9,502 nucleotides of DNA, from positions 1 through 9,502 of the forward strand of contig CAZWFQ010000104.1 of assembly GCA_964633225.1 (NCBI GenBank), written 5' to 3'. This DNA comes from JAKQIM01 sp964633225. GTDB lineage: Bacteria; Chloroflexota; Anaerolineae; Anaerolineales; UBA4823. The notes beneath the pieces are model-generated. The model was given only the letters and a program-made list of their open reading frames with translations, made no database searches and had not been told where the DNA came from. Of the stretch, positions 1-6,602 are shown piece after piece. The position numbers and the translations under genes are program-made. Position 1 is the stretch's first letter. Every line of letters begins with the position of its first letter.

Positions 1-153
1 TTTCTGGCGCACTTCTTCCGGATAGGCCCACGGTTTCGGTTCGGGTGTGTATTTGTACTGGCAGAACATGCAGCGATAGCGTTGACTGCCGCCACCCGTT
101 TTTCCAGCCCGGTGTTGTCGTTCTGTTCGATGGCATTTCGGACATTCAATCAT
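1..153 (-). CDS. IS1-like transposase, N-terminal zinc ribbon (partial)
   Basis: The first 51 codons of a gene that runs off the left edge. The visible protein begins MIECPKCHRTERQHRAGK and has two cysteine pairs (C4/C7 and C28/C31) separated by a basic, glycine-rich stretch. This is the layout of the N-terminal zinc ribbon of IS1-type InsA proteins, where it binds the element's ends. The following PEPKPWAYPEEVRQ stretch resembles the linker into the helix-turn-helix of such transposases. The family call rests on this motif pattern only; the helix-turn-helix and the DDE catalytic domain lie outside the window, so neither intactness nor exact family can be judged. The ATG at 153 is chosen because it directly precedes the zinc ribbon and follows a good -10 box. 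No convincing terminal inverted repeat was found between this gene and position 373. Other zinc-ribbon DNA-binding proteins are less likely alternatives. Confidence 0.7.
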   Translation of the reverse strand, partial: MIECPKCHRTERQHRAGKTGGGSQRYRCMFCQYKYTPEPKPWAYPEEVRQK

Positions 154-159
154 GTCTCT

Positions 160-188
160 ATTATAGCCCAAGATTTAGCCACTCCCAA
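160..188 (-). promoter_or_regulatory. Candidate leaderless promoter of the transposase gene
   Basis: Read on the minus strand, TTGGGA (188-183) and a perfect TATAAT (165-160) are separated by 17 bp. Only six bases (AGAGAC) separate the -10 box from the ATG at 153, so transcription would start at or next to the start codon and the mRNA would carry essentially no leader. AGAG just before the ATG is too close to act as a good ribosome binding site. The boxes are seen directly; use of the promoter is inferred. Confidence 0.5.
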
Positions 189-361
189 TGAGCCAACATA
201 TAAGTAAGGTACAATTATAAGGTAAAATAACCGGATAGGATACCGAATTGAGGGGTGCCGGTTTATTATTTGTATGGTTCGAAAGGAGGTTTTCGACAAT
301 CAAAAGAATTGCCTAAGCTCGAAGCAAGTGCTTCAATCGTTAGTTAAATTTCATCAGTAAA

Positions 362-368
362 TAAGGAG
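362..368 (+). promoter_or_regulatory. Ribosome binding site of the S8 protease gene
   Basis: TAAGGAG lies 5 nt upstream of the ATG at 374. It is a near-consensus Shine-Dalgarno sequence and supports that start, which also begins a clear signal peptide. Confidence 0.8.
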
Positions 369-373
369 AAAAC

Positions 374-3300
374 ATGAATCGCTTTGTACGTGTCTTGATC
401 TTGCTGGCCATGTTAGCTGCTCTGGTAGCCCCGATGGGGACGGCGCAGGCCAGCGAACAACCCGAAGGACAAAGTGTGTATATTATCCGCCTGTGGGATT
501 CGGCGGCAGCGTCTTACACCGGTGGTATTGTTGACCTGGCGGCGACGAGCCCGCAGGCAATCGGCGAGCGCAAGCTGGATGTAGACTCCCCGGCCACTGC
601 GGCATACGTGGATTACCTGGCGGGCAAGCAGGCTGATCTGATCTCGGGCATGGAACTGCTCCTGGGGCGCAGCCTGAACGTCAAGTTCCAGTACTTGTAT
701 GCTTACAACGGCATGGCGGTCGAGCTGAGCGCTTCTGAGGCCCGGCTGGTGGGCGGTATGCCCGGCGTGCGCAGCATCCAGATCGACGTGGAATACGAGA
801 TGGATACCGATGTAGGTCCCTACCTGATCGGCGCGGATGATATCTGGAATACTGATTTCCTCCCCGGCGATTTTGAACAGGGCGAGGGCGTGATCATCGG
901 TATGATCGACTCGGGCATCAACCATGCGCATGCTTCGTTCGCAGACGTGGGTGGGGATGGCTATGACCATACCAATCCTAAAGGCTCGGGCAACTACTTT
1001 GGCTGGTGCGCGACTAATCCCTCCTTCTGCAATGATAAGCTGATTGGCGCCTACAATTTTTACACGGTGGGCGCAACCCCTGAGGATACGGATGGACATG
1101 GTAGCCACACGGCCAGCACCGCTGGCGGCAACCGCCACGAGGTTTTATTCCAGGGCGTCACCCGCACGATCCAGGGCGTGGCCCCGCATGCCAACATCAT
1201 TGCCTATAAGGTCTGCGACCCTGGCTGCCCCTCCTCGGCCAGCGTGGCGGCCGTGAACCAGGGCATCGCGAATGGCGTGGATGTGTTCAACTTCTCGATC
1301 TCGGGCGGCAGCAACCCCTGGAACGATTCGGTGGACCAGGCTTTCTTGGACGCGACCGCGGCGGGCATCTTTGTCTCAGCTTCGGCTGGCAATGCTGGCC
1401 CTGGCGCGGGCACGGTGGCCCATAACGGTCCGTGGAATGCGACCGTGGCAGCTTCGACCCACAGCCGCATCTTTGCCAACACGGTGGATGTGACTGCCCC
1501 GACCCCGGTGCCGCCTGAACTGCAGGGTATGGCGGCTATTCCGGGCGCGGATGTGACCATTGGCACCGATATCGTGGATGACATTGCCTATGAAGCGGGC
1601 AACCTGAATGGGTGTAACGCTTTTACGGGCAGCCTGACCGGTATGATCGCTCTGATCCAGCGCGGTACATGCTCCTTCTCGATCAAAGTTAACAATGCAC
1701 AAGCAGCTGGCGCTGTTGCAGCGGTTATCTTCAATAACGCTGGCGGTCCACCAATCACGATGGGCCATGATGAAGGCATCCCCTTTGTGATCCCGGCTGT
1801 GATGATCACCATGGATGACGGCCTGGCGCTGCAGGATTACATCGATAATAATACAGGCGAGCAGGTTCGGATCAACAGTAAGGTTGGTGCGGTGGAGGAT
1901 CCAGCTTACGCAGATATCATGGCCGATTTCAGCTCGCGTGGTCCTACACCCTTCGAGCTGCTCAAGCCCGACTATACAGCCCCGGGTGTAGAGATCCTGG
2001 CGGCTGTGGCAGGTGGTGCAGGCCAGTACGATCTATACCAGGGCACCTCCATGTCTTCCCCGCACAGCGCGGGCGCGGCGGCTTTGATGATTGGAATCCA
2101 TGGCGACTGGACGATCCCTGAGATCCGCTCAGCTATGACCATGGGCGCTGACCCTAACGTGCTGGATACAGGCGCGGCGACCCCGGCTGACCCGTATGAT
2201 TTCGGTTCCGGGCGCCTTGACCTGGGCGTAGCCAGCATGATGGGCCTGGTGATGGACGAAACCATAGACAACTATGAAGATGCCAACCCGGCAACGGGCG
2301 GCGATCCGAGCACGCTCAACCAGCCTAGCATGGTTAACAATGACTGCGTTGGCGTTTGCTCGTGGGAGCGGCGCTTCACCAGCGTATTGACCGATACACA
2401 GGCCTGGACAGTGGTAGCCAACACGCCGGCCGAGTTCGATGTTACCGTTACCCCCAACAGCTTCACGCTGGATCCGGGTGAGACGATTACCCTGACCATC
2501 GAAGCGACGGTGCTGGGCGGCAGCCAGGGCGATGTGGTTTACGGCGATATCGTGCTTACCCCCACTTCAGCCCCCACCGTCTCGGCGGCGCGCCTGCCGG
2601 TGCTGATCGTCTTGAGCGTGCCAGATGCGGCTCAGATCGTCATTGACCCGACCAGCCTGGAGAGCACTCAGCCGCCGGTAGAAACCGTGCAGGAGCTGAC
2701 CATCTCCAACAGCGGTGAAATGCCGCTGGATTGGGAGCTCTATGATGGTACCCCCGTTGCTCCCATGGTCCCATTCGCCAACTGGGCCGAGAACTTCGAC
2801 GGCTACGCAGCCGGCAGCCAGATCCATGGCCAGGGCGGCTGGAAGGGCTGGGGTAATGACCCGACCTACGGCGCCCTGGTTTCTGATGCCCAGGCTCGCA
2901 GCGCGGATAACTCGGTTGCGATCGCAGATGCTTCAGACCTGGTGCACGAGTATACCGGTTACACCACTGGAACCTGGCGCTACACCGCCTGGCAGTACAT
3001 CCCCAGCGGTGCAACTGGAGAGACCTACTTCATCTTGTTGAACCAATATGATGATGCCCAAACTACGCTCAACTGGTCATTGGAAATCGCTTTCGACCTG
3101 GATGCGGATACCGTTACCAATACCGGGCCTGCCGGCGGTACACTGCCAGTTATCAGGGGCCAGTGGGTGCCGATCGTGGTGGACATCGACCTGAACAATG
3201 ATGTCCAGACCGTTTACTATGGCGGCGACCTGCTCTTCACCGGTAGCTGGACTGAAGGTAATAGCGGCGGCGGTATCCTGAACATCGGTGCAGTGGATCT

Positions 3301-5173
3301 GTATGCCAATGGCGCCGATCCGGTGTACTATGACGATATCTCCCTGACCGAGGTTTGGGCCGACAACTTCGACAGCTATACAGTTGGCAGCCAGATGCAT
3401 GGTCAGGGTGGCTGGAAGGGCTGGGCCAATGATCCGGCGGCCGGCGCTTTGGTTTCTAGCCTCTACGCCCATACCACGGCCAACTCAGTTGAGATTGTGG
3501 GGGCTTCGGACCTGGTGCATGAGTACAGTGGCTATACCAGTGGGGTGTGGGAATATACCGCCTGGCAGTATATCCCCACCGGCGCAACCGGAGAGACCTA
3601 CTTCATCTTGTTGAACCAGTATGATGATGCCGGAACGACTAACAACTGGTCAACCCAGGTGGATTTCAACCTGACTACCAACACGGTGATCAACACCGGC
3701 CTTGGTGGTGAAACGCTGCCGGTGATCAGAGATGAGTGGGTGCAAATCCGTGTTGTGATCGATCTGGTTAACGACACTCAGAATTTCTACTATGGAGCCG
3801 ATCTGCTCTTCACAGATAGCTGGACTGAAGGTAATAGCGGCGGCGGTATATTGAACATTGCTGCCGTGGATCTGTTTGCCAACAATGCTGCTGCTGTGTA
3901 CTATGATACGATGTCGTTAGCGCCCTATGTGGAAGATGTGGAGCCCTCGGCCTGTGATTTGCCGGGTGACATCCCCTGGCTGAGCACTGATCCCATTTCT
4001 GGCACCACCGAAGGCGGCGCCAGCTCGCTGGTGGATGTGTACCTCGATGCTACCAGCCTGTTGGCGGGTGTGTACACCGCCACGCTGTGCGTGGAAAGCA
4101 ACTCGGCGGTCGATCCGTTGATCGAGGTGCCGGTCACTTTGGAAGTGGTGGACTTCGTCTACGGCGTGACGCTGACCCCGGCGACGGATGAACAAACGGG
4201 CATGCCGGGCGATGTGCTGACCTACACCCTCTCGGTTGAGAACACTGGTAACTACACCGACTCCTTCGATCTGAGCTATGCCGGCAACTTGTGGGATGTG
4301 ACCCTGTCAGATACCTCGGTTGAGCTGGCGGCCGGCGAGAGCACGGATGTGATCGTCAACGTGACGATCCCCACCGATACGGTGGGCGGCGGTGCGGACG
4401 TGGTGACGATCGAGGCGGTTTCGGTGGGTGATGATACCAAAAGCGATAGCTCTGTGCTGACCAGCTCGGTGGCTGAGGTGTACGGCGTTGAGCTGACCCC
4501 TGAAACCGATGCCATGGCTGGCGATCCGGGCGAGGTGGTAGCTTACACCCTGACCGTGGCTAACCTGGGCAACATCACGGATACCTTCGATCTGAGCGTA
4601 ACCGGCAATGCCTGGGACGTTCAATTCGAGGCGGTTAGTGTGACCCTGGGCGCTGGCGAGGCGGCGGACTTGATGGTGGATGTGACCATCCCCGCGGAAG
4701 CCCTGGCTGGCGAGTTTGACGTGGCGACCATCGCTGCGACCTCCCAGGGTGATGACACGGTGAGCGACAGCTCTGTGCTAACTACCACGGTCAATGTGGT
4801 GTACGGCGTCGAGATTGCTCCGGCGACCAGCGCCTTCACCGATACGGCCGGAACGGTAGTGCCTTACACCCTCACTATCACCAACCTGGGCAATGTCACC
4901 GACACCTTTATGATCAGCTACACTGACAACACCTGGACAGTCAGCCTGCCGTTCACCACGACAGAGCTGGCGGCCGGTGAAAGCGTGGAGCTGGTGGTTC
5001 TGGTGTCGATCCCGGCGAATGCTGCGGACGGCGCTCATGATATGGCCACCATCACGGTTACCTCAGAGTCTGATGCGGAAGTGACGGCTGAAGCTGAACT
5101 GCACACCACCGCCATCGTGACTGGCCCTGAGGTATTCAACATCTTCCTGCCGATCGTTGCACGTGAACCTTAA
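374..5173 (+). CDS. Secreted multidomain subtilisin-like (S8) serine protease
   Basis: A 1599-residue exported endopeptidase. Residues 1-27 are a signal peptide (MNRF, hydrophobic core, likely cleavage after AQA). Residues about 35-142 resemble an I9 propeptide that chaperones and inhibits the catalytic domain. The S8 domain (about 150-620) shows the full triad: D179 in MIDSGIN, H242 in DGHGSH, S559 in GTSMSSPH, plus oxyanion Asn N340 in SAGNAGP. A protease-associated (PA) domain (about 400-505, with RGTCSFSIKV) is inserted between N340 and S559, as in Vpr- and lactocepin-type subtilases. An Fn3-like domain follows (about 640-750), then a BACON-like sandwich (about 752-795 and 1191-1259) interrupted by two tandem 191-residue lectin/LamG-like repeats (804-1185), then three 107-residue NEW3-like beta repeats (1262-1582). 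The protein ends FNIFLPIVAREP, a hydrophobic LP-type tail recalled from other secreted Chloroflexota proteins. No frameshift or missing catalytic residue is seen. It probably degrades extracellular protein, perhaps while bound to carbohydrate or the cell surface; substrate and anchoring are inferred. Confidence 0.93.
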   Translation: MNRFVRVLILLAMLAALVAPMGTAQASEQPEGQSVYIIRLWDSAAASYTGGIVDLAATSPQAIGERKLDVDSPATAAYVDYLAGKQADLISGMELLLGRSLNVKFQYLYAYNGMAVELSASEARLVGGMPGVRSIQIDVEYEMDTDVGPYLIGADDIWNTDFLPGDFEQGEGVIIGMIDSGINHAHASFADVGGDGYDHTNPKGSGNYFGWCATNPSFCNDKLIGAYNFYTVGATPEDTDGHGSHTASTAGGNRHEVLFQGVTRTIQGVAPHANIIAYKVCDPGCPSSASVAAVNQGIANGVDVFNFSISGGSNPWNDSVDQAFLDATAAGIFVSASAGNAGPGAGTVAHNGPWNATVAASTHSRIFANTVDVTAPTPVPPELQGMAAIPGADVTIGTDIVDDIAYEAGNLNGCNAFTGSLTGMIALIQRGTCSFSIKVNNAQAAGAVAAVIFNNAGGPPITMGHDEGIPFVIPAVMITMDDGLALQDYIDNNTGEQVRINSKVGAVEDPAYADIMADFSSRGPTPFELLKPDYTAPGVEILAAVAGGAGQYDLYQGTSMSSPHSAGAAALMIGIHGDWTIPEIRSAMTMGADPNVLDTGAATPADPYDFGSGRLDLGVASMMGLVMDETIDNYEDANPATGGDPSTLNQPSMVNNDCVGVCSWERRFTSVLTDTQAWTVVANTPAEFDVTVTPNSFTLDPGETITLTIEATVLGGSQGDVVYGDIVLTPTSAPTVSAARLPVLIVLSVPDAAQIVIDPTSLESTQPPVETVQELTISNSGEMPLDWELYDGTPVAPMVPFANWAENFDGYAAGSQIHGQGGWKGWGNDPTYGALVSDAQARSADNSVAIADASDLVHEYTGYTTGTWRYTAWQYIPSGATGETYFILLNQYDDAQTTLNWSLEIAFDLDADTVTNTGPAGGTLPVIRGQWVPIVVDIDLNNDVQTVYYGGDLLFTGSWTEGNSGGGILNIGAVDLYANGADPVYYDDISLTEVWADNFDSYTVGSQMHGQGGWKGWANDPAAGALVSSLYAHTTANSVEIVGASDLVHEYSGYTSGVWEYTAWQYIPTGATGETYFILLNQYDDAGTTNNWSTQVDFNLTTNTVINTGLGGETLPVIRDEWVQIRVVIDLVNDTQNFYYGADLLFTDSWTEGNSGGGILNIAAVDLFANNAAAVYYDTMSLAPYVEDVEPSACDLPGDIPWLSTDPISGTTEGGASSLVDVYLDATSLLAGVYTATLCVESNSAVDPLIEVPVTLEVVDFVYGVTLTPATDEQTGMPGDVLTYTLSVENTGNYTDSFDLSYAGNLWDVTLSDTSVELAAGESTDVIVNVTIPTDTVGGGADVVTIEAVSVGDDTKSDSSVLTSSVAEVYGVELTPETDAMAGDPGEVVAYTLTVANLGNITDTFDLSVTGNAWDVQFEAVSVTLGAGEAADLMVDVTIPAEALAGEFDVATIAATSQGDDTVSDSSVLTTTVNVVYGVEIAPATSAFTDTAGTVVPYTLTITNLGNVTDTFMISYTDNTWTVSLPFTTTELAAGESVELVVLVSIPANAADGAHDMATITVTSESDAEVTAEAELHTTAIVTGPEVFNIFLPIVAREP
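2783..3928 (+). repeat. Tandem duplication of a 573-bp lectin-like module
   Basis: Two head-to-tail copies (2783-3355 and 3356-3928) encode residues 804-994 and 995-1185 of the S8 protease. Aligned by eye without gaps, they match at about 133 of 191 residues (about 70%). Both open with W-A-(E/D)-N-F-D and share HGQGGWKGW, SDLVHEY, TGETYFILLNQYDD and SWTEGNSGGGILNI. Some patches are almost identical even at silent sites: 33 nt identical at 3244-3276 and 3817-3849, and 41 of 42 nt at 3017-3058 and 3590-3631. The beta-rich pattern, with a terminal VYYDD.SL strand, suggests a concanavalin/LamG-like jelly roll, probably a binding module. The fold is inferred. Confidence 0.88.
4157..5119 (+). repeat. 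Three 321-bp repeats coding for NEW3-like beta domains
   Basis: Three consecutive units (4157-4477, 4478-4798, 4799-5119) encode 107-residue repeats starting VYGVTL, VYGVEL and VYGVEI. Each carries YTL-V-N-GN-TD-F, a W about 20 residues later, an AGE turn, VTIP or VSIP, and a TI-A/V-S stretch. This matches the NEW3/CARDB-like Ig-fold units common as spacers in secreted enzymes. The exact 107-residue spacing shows origin by duplication. The third unit has diverged most. Likely a stalk between the catalytic part and the C-terminal tail. Confidence 0.85.
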
Positions 5174-5206
5174 GATCCGTTAGGAAGAACAAGATTTAGC
5201 ATGAAT

Positions 5207-5240
5207 GGAGCTGTCCCAAGAGTACTTTTGGGACAGCTCC
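5207..5240 (+). terminator. Strong hairpin, candidate terminator of the S8 protease gene
   Basis: A perfect 13-bp stem, GGAGCTGTCCCAA (5207-5219) with TTGGGACAGCTCC (5228-5240), closes an 8-nt loop. It starts 33 nt after the stop codon and is followed by AACTTTTAGT, a short T run. Position and stability suit a rho-independent terminator, but the T run is weak. The arms also look like ends of some insertion sequences (GCTGTCCCAA...), so a relic of an element is an alternative. Confidence 0.55.
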
Positions 5241-5343
5241 AACTTTTAGTAAAAATGATCACCCTCAAGCTTCTCTTTTGTGTGGACGGCATGTTATACT
5301 TTTGATATTCTATAGGCTCTCGGTGATCGCGCAATTTTACTGG

Positions 5344-5385
5344 AATGCAAAGATGGGTGGCATCTAGGCCACCCATCTTTGCATT
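5344..5385. repeat. Perfect 18-bp palindrome between S8 and M48 genes
   Basis: AATGCAAAGATGGGTGGC (5344-5361) pairs without mismatch with 5368-5385 around the 6-nt loop ATCTAG. There is no T run on either side, so it is not a classical intrinsic terminator. It lies just upstream of the promoter of the M48 gene and could block read-through, stabilise an upstream mRNA end, or be a copy of a genomic palindromic repeat family. Confidence 0.8.
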
Positions 5386-5413
5386 ACCGATGTTCTTAAG
5401 GTGTATTGTTGGT

Positions 5414-5441
5414 TTGCCGATTGTATAGTTCGATGTATAAT
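5414..5441 (+). promoter_or_regulatory. Candidate leaderless promoter of the M48 protease gene
   Basis: TTGCCG (5414-5419) and a perfect TATAAT (5436-5441) are separated by 16 bp. The ATG at 5448 follows the -10 box after six bases (TATGGC), so the expected transcription start falls on or next to that ATG. No Shine-Dalgarno sequence precedes any of the possible starts (TTG 5406, ATG 5433, 5448, 5457), which fits a leaderless mRNA and favours 5448. The first two starts would lie upstream of the transcript. Confidence 0.55.
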
Positions 5442-5447
5442 TATGGC

Positions 5448-6578
5448 ATGGATTCTATGCAGATCGACCCTGAGCGGCAAAAACAGGCGAAGCAGTATGC
5501 CCGCCTCAGCCGGCGCTTGATGGTGGCGGACCTGGCATTGGGCGGCTTGTATGCGCTGGCATGGCTGGTCTTTGGCTGGTCAGCGGCGCTGAAGGATGTG
5601 CTGCTTAACCTGACGACGAACGAGTGGCTGCTGGTGCTGCTCTATGCCCTGGTTTTTGGCGGGATTTACTACCTGATTGATTTGCCCTTATCCTTTTATT
5701 CGGGCTATACCCTGCCGCACCGTTTTGGGCAGTCTAACCAGGATGTAAAAGGCTGGATAAGCGATGAGGTCAAGGGCCTGGTGTTGGGCGGGCTCCTGGG
5801 TGGATTGATGTTAGAAGTGATCTATGCTGTGCTGCGGGCGGCACCGGAGTTGTGGTGGTTGTATGCCGCTGCTATCCTGCTAGTCTTCAATGTGATCCTG
5901 GCTAACCTGGCGCCGGTGCTGTTGCTGCCGCTTTTTAATAAATTCAGCCCGCTGGGCGATGAACACGCTGACCTGGCGGCGCGGTTAACGCGCTTGGCCG
6001 AGCAAGCCGGGACGCGCGTACAGGGCGTGTTTAAGTTCGACATGAGCCGCCGTACCAAAGCTGCCAACGCTGCGCTGACTGGGCTAGGCAGCACCCGGCG
6101 CATTATTCTGGGTGATACGTTGATCAACGAATTTTCGCCAGATGAGATCGAGACGGTGCTGGCGCATGAGCTGGGCCACCAGGTGAACCGGGATATCCCG
6201 CTGATCATTGCCGTGGACAGCCTCTCGACCCTGGTTGGGTTATTCCTGGCTGGGTTGGGCTTGAAATGGGGTGCAGCAGCCTTCGGGTTCGCAGGACCGG
6301 CGGATATTGCGGCCTTCCCAGTTTTCTTGTTGGTGATCGGTGCGTATAGTCTATTGACGATGCCGTTGAGTAATGGCTTCTCGCGCTGGCGTGAGCGCCT
6401 GGCGGACCAATATGCCTTGCAAGCGACCGGCAAGGGGGCCGCATACGCATCAGCCCTGGCTCGACTGGCTAATCAAAACCTGGGCGAGGCGGAGCCAGAG
6501 CCCTGGGTGGAATGGCTGCTGTACTCGCATCCGGCGCTTGGTAAGCGCATCCGCATGGCGCAAGAAGTACAAAAATAA
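5448..6578 (+). CDS. M48 family membrane metalloprotease (Ste24/CAAX protease-like)
   Basis: A 376-residue integral membrane zinc endopeptidase from the chosen ATG; the frame is open back to a TTG at 5406. The N-terminal half (about residues 20-165) has several hydrophobic helices and matches the M48 N-terminal membrane domain of CAAX protease 1. The catalytic half carries HELGH (H240, E241, H244), and the ER-LAD motif supplies the third zinc ligand E316 and conserved D320. FNKFSPL before the catalytic domain and the SHPALGKRI motif near the C-terminus are also typical of Ste24-like enzymes. Further hydrophobic segments lie after HELGH, about 250-275 and 285-307. In eukaryotes the family trims prenylated proteins; bacteria lack that substrate, so turnover of misfolded membrane proteins is the more likely role. 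The gene is followed after 24 nt by a small gene, probably in the same transcript. Family assignment is firm; substrate is unknown. Confidence 0.92.
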   Translation: MDSMQIDPERQKQAKQYARLSRRLMVADLALGGLYALAWLVFGWSAALKDVLLNLTTNEWLLVLLYALVFGGIYYLIDLPLSFYSGYTLPHRFGQSNQDVKGWISDEVKGLVLGGLLGGLMLEVIYAVLRAAPELWWLYAAAILLVFNVILANLAPVLLLPLFNKFSPLGDEHADLAARLTRLAEQAGTRVQGVFKFDMSRRTKAANAALTGLGSTRRIILGDTLINEFSPDEIETVLAHELGHQVNRDIPLIIAVDSLSTLVGLFLAGLGLKWGAAAFGFAGPADIAAFPVFLLVIGAYSLLTMPLSNGFSRWRERLADQYALQATGKGAAYASALARLANQNLGEAEPEPWVEWLLYSHPALGKRIRMAQEVQK

Positions 6579-6602
6579 ACCCACATTTTTGAGAGGATGC
6601 TT

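Larger units (their letters stand above)
154..373. other. Intergenic leader region between transposase and S8 protease
   Basis: An AT-rich 220-bp spacer between divergent genes. Its left end holds the leftward promoter. Its right end holds an untested 28-codon ORF (274-360, ATG to TAA) that starts MVRKEVFDNQ and stops 13 nt before the protease ATG, with no ribosome binding site at a usual distance. Two small hairpins lie inside it: TCGAAA (279-284) with TTTCGA (291-296), whose loop and right arm contain an AGGAGGT Shine-Dalgarno-like core, and GAAGC (321-325) with GCTTC (330-334). No convincing rightward -35/-10 pair was found; TATTAT at 264-269 and TAAAAT at 223-228 are possible -10 boxes without good -35 partners. 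Confidence 0.4.

Noticed and set aside
184..206. CCCAATGAGCCAACATATAAGTA as an IS1-type terminal inverted repeat
   Set aside because: It resembles IS1 ends only over GCCAAC and a few flanking bases, and its orientation would put the element on the side away from the transposase start. Too weak to call.
413..1138. Long minus-strand ORF opposite the S8 protease
   Set aside because: It is antisense to the propeptide and catalytic domain coding sequence, has no recognisable domain, and is best explained as a shadow of codon bias in the real gene.
4157..5119. Repeat array considered as a CRISPR-like or intergenic tandem repeat
   Set aside because: The 321-bp units are in frame, coding and protein-conserved, with no short direct repeats or spacers.
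5295..5300. TATACT as the -10 box of an extra promoter in the S8-M48 spacer
   Set aside because: No acceptable -35 box lies 16-18 bp upstream, and a better promoter exists at 5414-5441.
5406..5447. TTG 5406 or ATG 5433 as start of the M48 gene
   Set aside because: No ribosome binding site precedes either, and both would lie upstream of the transcription start predicted from TATAAT at 5436-5441.
5822..6433. 203-codon minus-strand ORF opposite the M48 gene
   Set aside because: It covers the HELGH catalytic region of the real gene in antisense, lacks a domain pattern and has compositional features of a shadow frame.
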